Of a stretch of 64,000 nucleotides of DNA, positions 61,424 through 64,000 are shown piece after piece (the stretch's first letter is position 1; every line of letters starts with the position of its first letter). This stretch comes from Flavobacteriales bacterium. GTDB taxonomy: Bacteria; Bacteroidota; Bacteroidia; Flavobacteriales_E; Vicingaceae. The notes under the pieces were generated by a model that worked only from the letters and a program-made list of their open reading frames with translations, was not told where the DNA came from and made no database searches. The position numbers were made by a program, and so were the translations under genes. The stretch covers positions 505,001 to 569,000 of the forward strand of contig JACJZD010000001.1 in assembly GCA_020635795.1 (NCBI GenBank), read 5' to 3'.

Positions 61424-63805
61424 TTGAATAGAATAATTAACATATTATTTCTTTTAATATCTGTCGTTGGTTTTTCTCAAAATCCAAAGGATAACATCAA
61501 CTTTAAAAAATTCAACACAAAATTTCTTGAAGAGTTAATTGAACAAAAAATTAACGAACAGCGTGAATCTAAATCGGTACAAAAATTTAAGAAAGATGAT
61601 ATTCTTCGATTAGCTGCTGCCGACCAATCTGAACACATCCTAAAAACAGGAAAAGTAGAACACGAACAACCTAACAAAAAGAAATTAACCCCTTTTGATA
61701 GAGTAGTTTTTTATGATGGCTTACATGCCGAAGTTGGTGAAAACTGTATGCAAACTGTTTTAGGTGCTAAAGTTAAAATTCCGGGAACCAATACTAGAAT
61801 TACTCTAAAATCGTACGAAGATGCCGCAGAGGCTTTTGCTTCGGCTTGGCTTAATGCAAAAGAAAGTCCTCAAGTGGTTCTAAACAAATCGTATTACAAT
61901 GTCGGTACAGCTATAAGTTTTGATGCTAAATCAAAAAAAATTGTTGCTACTCAGGTTTACGGTTCTGAGCCATTTATATTGCCTAATGGCGTAAAGCCAG
62001 ATAGAGATGATTATAAAATTGAACCATACAATAAAGATAAATGTGCCGAATTAGAAAAGAATTTCCCTTATTTACCAGAGTTGATGTCGGATAATATTTT
62101 CTACAAAAACGGACAACTTTATTTCTTTTTTCATGATTTAGAGTTGTTTAAAAATGTAATGTCGGCAGGTAATGATGCCATTGCAATCGATATTATTTCA
62201 CGCACTCAGTTTTCATGCGAAACAGGCAATCGACTATACCCTTCAAAAATTCATAGTGGTATTTTATTGCCACCAGTTAATAAAAACTATTTGTTGAGTA
62301 AAAATGAGTTGAAAGATCAAGGTCAATTAGAGGTTTCATTAGGTCCAATTCCATCTTATATCGATACCAATAATGTGGAGTTTACCTTGTTGATTATTAA
62401 AAGCAATTGTTTGTGTCAAACCATTGTTTACAATAGCTTGGCTGGAGATAATTTAAAATCATTGAATTTGGGTTTTATTATTGATACGCTCTCGGTAAGT
62501 AACAAAGCCGATTCGGTTTTAAACACATTAACTTTTACTGTTCCATTTGAGCGTAATAAATACGATTACAAAATGGAAGATATTGAGCCTTTTTTAGATT
62601 CAATAAGTTTAAATCGTTACGATTTGAAGAAAATTGAAATTTTGGCGTATTCTTCTATCGAAGGAAATCAAAAAGACAACAAAACTCTCCAAGAAAAAAG
62701 AGCGAACAGCATTTTAAAAATAATTAAAAATTATAAGCTTCAAGAAGTTGAAACAGCAATAAAAACGGAAGAAAATTGGGATGGGTTTTTTAATTCAATC
62801 AAAGGGTCGCCCTACGAAAAACAATTTGCTGGATTGGCAAAAGAGCAAATATTAAAAATTGTGAATACCGATACGCTGGCAATAAACATGGAACCTTATT
62901 TGGAAGACCAGCGGAAGGCAGTAATTAAGTTAACAGTAGAGAAAATTTATATGGATACTGCCTTGTATGAAGGACTTCCTTTAAAGTTTAAACAAGCCAT
63001 TAAGAGTAAGGATTATAAAAAAGCGAAAATATATCAATCCATACTTTTTAGTGCGGTTAAAGAAGGTAAAGTTGACTCAGATGATGTGTTGAAACTTACC
63101 ATTCCTCATTACAGAGAAACGGTGTCATTAATCAACAATCAAATCGCATTTAGGTGGTATTACAACGATACCGAAAACCGTGATAGTTTGAATGAACAGT
63201 TGTTAAAGGAGTTAAATATTCAATCGTTAATTGACCCTTCAAATCCATACATAAATTACAATAAAGCAACTGTAAAATTGTTGCTTTGGTCGGAAGATTA
63301 TGCACGAGAATCTGATCCAAAATACCTTTTAAAAGATATTAAACAATTGTACGGAACAGATATTGAACCTTACCGTGTGCATCAATTGGTGTTAAATCAC
63401 AACATTATCTCTGCTGATTATTATTACGAAACAAAAAAATTTAAAGACCGGGATAAATCCTTGTTAGAAGTTAAAAAAATGTTGTTACAATCGCAGCTTA
63501 CTAAAGAACAGGTTGTTTTAATTAGCGATTATTTTATATTTCAGATGCGAATAAGTTGGGCAATTGAATTAATGAAACCATGGGTTATTCGACCTGATAT
63601 TGACGAAGATTTTTTATTTAGCTTTATTACCATTGCGGTTTACGATACCAAGTTGGTTCCAGAACAAGAATACATTGATTTGTTGTTAAGAGCCAAAAAC
63701 ATGAATGAACAACGCTTTTGCAAATTGTTTGGATATCCGAACATGAGCTTTCAACAATTAAAGAACAATGCCATTAAAAAGAGTTTTTGCGAAACATGTC
63801 GTTAA
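61424..63805 (+). CDS. Large exported CAP-domain protein with OmpA-like and helical parts
   Basis: A 793-residue protein with a signal peptide (MNRIINILFLLISVVGFSQ). The start is TTG at 61424; the only nearby ATG (61419) is in another frame and stops at once. Residues ~20-190 resemble a CAP/SCP domain: ADQSEHILKTGKVEHEQP, GENCMQTVLG, AFASAWLNAKESPQVVLNKSYYNVGTAISFD. Residues ~385-445 (FERNKYDYKMEDIEPFLDSI... KIEILAYSSIEGNQKDNKTLQEKRANSILKII) look like a degenerate OmpA-like peptidoglycan-binding module. The remaining C-terminal ~300 residues are helical, possibly TPR-like. Function unknown; an envelope role is likely. Confidence 0.7.
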   Translation: MNRIINILFLLISVVGFSQNPKDNINFKKFNTKFLEELIEQKINEQRESKSVQKFKKDDILRLAAADQSEHILKTGKVEHEQPNKKKLTPFDRVVFYDGLHAEVGENCMQTVLGAKVKIPGTNTRITLKSYEDAAEAFASAWLNAKESPQVVLNKSYYNVGTAISFDAKSKKIVATQVYGSEPFILPNGVKPDRDDYKIEPYNKDKCAELEKNFPYLPELMSDNIFYKNGQLYFFFHDLELFKNVMSAGNDAIAIDIISRTQFSCETGNRLYPSKIHSGILLPPVNKNYLLSKNELKDQGQLEVSLGPIPSYIDTNNVEFTLLIIKSNCLCQTIVYNSLAGDNLKSLNLGFIIDTLSVSNKADSVLNTLTFTVPFERNKYDYKMEDIEPFLDSISLNRYDLKKIEILAYSSIEGNQKDNKTLQEKRANSILKIIKNYKLQEVETAIKTEENWDGFFNSIKGSPYEKQFAGLAKEQILKIVNTDTLAINMEPYLEDQRKAVIKLTVEKIYMDTALYEGLPLKFKQAIKSKDYKKAKIYQSILFSAVKEGKVDSDDVLKLTIPHYRETVSLINNQIAFRWYYNDTENRDSLNEQLLKELNIQSLIDPSNPYINYNKATVKLLLWSEDYARESDPKYLLKDIKQLYGTDIEPYRVHQLVLNHNIISADYYYETKKFKDRDKSLLEVKKMLLQSQLTKEQVVLISDYFIFQMRISWAIELMKPWVIRPDIDEDFLFSFITIAVYDTKLVPEQEYIDLLLRAKNMNEQRFCKLFGYPNMSFQQLKNNAIKKSFCETCR

Positions 63806-63806
63806 A

Positions 63807-63930
63807 GACAGAAGACAGAGGTTGGAAGAAGGAAGTCAGAAGACAGAAGTTGGAAGTCAGAAATTATAAAATGTAATTAGATACTAATAACCATTAACAA
63901 ATAACCATTAACAATTAACCATCAGCAACA
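63807..63930. repeat. GACAGAAG/GAAGTCAGAAG repeats and AACCATTAAC repeats
   Basis: From two bases after the stop, the sequence is a degenerate array of GACAGAAGACAGAGG, TTGGAAGAAGGAAGTCAGAAG, ACAGAAGTTGGAAGTCAG (to ~63863), related to the repeats at 27086 and 48711. It is followed by ACCATTAACAAATAACCATT and AACAATTAACCAT. No coding potential. Confidence 0.75.
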
Positions 63931-64000
63931 TTGGAAATAAACAACAAACGTATTATTAGTGCTTGGACCTTCTACGATTGGGCTAATTCGGTATATCCGT
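63931..64000 (+). CDS. MFS transporter, UMF1-like, N-terminal fragment
   Basis: A frame starting at TTG 63931 and running off the right end gives LEINNKRIISAWTFYDWANSVYP. The motif ISAWTFYDWANS is the signature N-terminus of UMF1/Atg22-like major facilitator proteins of Bacteroidota. No ATG is in frame nearby, and the TTG start gives the usual short leader. Only 23 codons are visible, so this rests on that motif. Confidence 0.75.
   Translation, partial: MEINNKRIISAWTFYDWANSVYP

Noticed and set aside
63807..63930. Purine-rich repeats after the CAP gene as a CRISPR or small-RNA locus
   Set aside because: Units are degenerate and uneven, without spacers, promoter box or a defined fold.

Overview
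The window is AT-rich (about one third G+C) bacterial chromosome from the phylum Bacteroidota, most likely a marine or freshwater flavobacterium-like organism. The signs are a PorX regulator, a PorE-like OmpA protein and two type IX secretion (T9SS) substrates with C-terminal sorting domains; a fused LpxC-FabZ protein; TAnnTTTG-type -7 promoter boxes with hardly any Shine-Dalgarno sequences; frequent TTG/GTG starts; and dispersed palindromic intergenic repeats. I see no rRNA, no transposase, no phage genes and no CRISPR array. Genes run off both ends: a SpoIIE-type phosphatase on the left and an MFS transporter of the UMF1 type on the right.

Layout. 1-4.6 kb: small genes (phosphatase tail, cold-shock protein, an isolated DEAD-like RecA domain, a DUF2158-like protein, a T9SS substrate). 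4.6-4.9 kb: a tRNA-Gly/tRNA-Leu transcription unit with visible promoter and terminator. 5-14.5 kb: HD hydrolase, prmC, a TPR protein and the PorE-like protein, a copper-type P-ATPase, tRNA-His, a DUF2279-like protein and an MscS channel. 14.5-19.1 kb: a 1532-residue T9SS adhesin with eight PKD-like domains. 19.3-25.6 kb: ppx and ppk (polyphosphate turnover), an outer-membrane protein and valS. 25.6-27.1 kb: an accessory patch with a structured repeat, a lipoprotein gene and a retropepsin-like protease. 27.1-30.9 kb: mdh, an amino-acid dehydrogenase and nhaD. 31-46.9 kb: a fifteen-gene surface-polysaccharide cluster, all on the minus strand. 47-52 kb: ald, tsaE, porX and an HD phosphohydrolase. 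52.3-56 kb: GtrA, a second accessory gene, a DUF1801 protein and an LTA-synthase-like protein. 56-61.4 kb: lpxD, lpxC-fabZ, lpxA, efp, tatA and a Ca2+/Na+ antiporter. 61.4-63.8 kb: a CAP-domain protein.

How the genes fit together. Much of the window concerns the cell envelope. Lipid A precursors are made by LpxD, LpxC-FabZ and LpxA. A surface glycan is probably built on undecaprenyl phosphate by a PglF/PglE/PglC-like initiation set plus FdtA/FdtB-like amino-sugar enzymes and several glycosyltransferases, flipped by a Wzx-type protein and polymerised or ligated by three membrane proteins. T9SS exports the sorting-domain proteins, PorX helps control it, and a PorE-like protein would tie it to peptidoglycan.

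Most unusual signal. Two unrelated accessory genes (minus strand, starts at 26518 and 53564) carry the same leader element: a TAnnTTTG box, then a perfect 26-base palindrome, then the start codon. The first of these genes is also bracketed by a perfect 10-base inverted repeat and is followed by a ~195-base foldable element whose outer ends resemble integron attC core sites. Together this looks like a mobile-cassette layout, but no integrase is visible here, so it remains a hypothesis.
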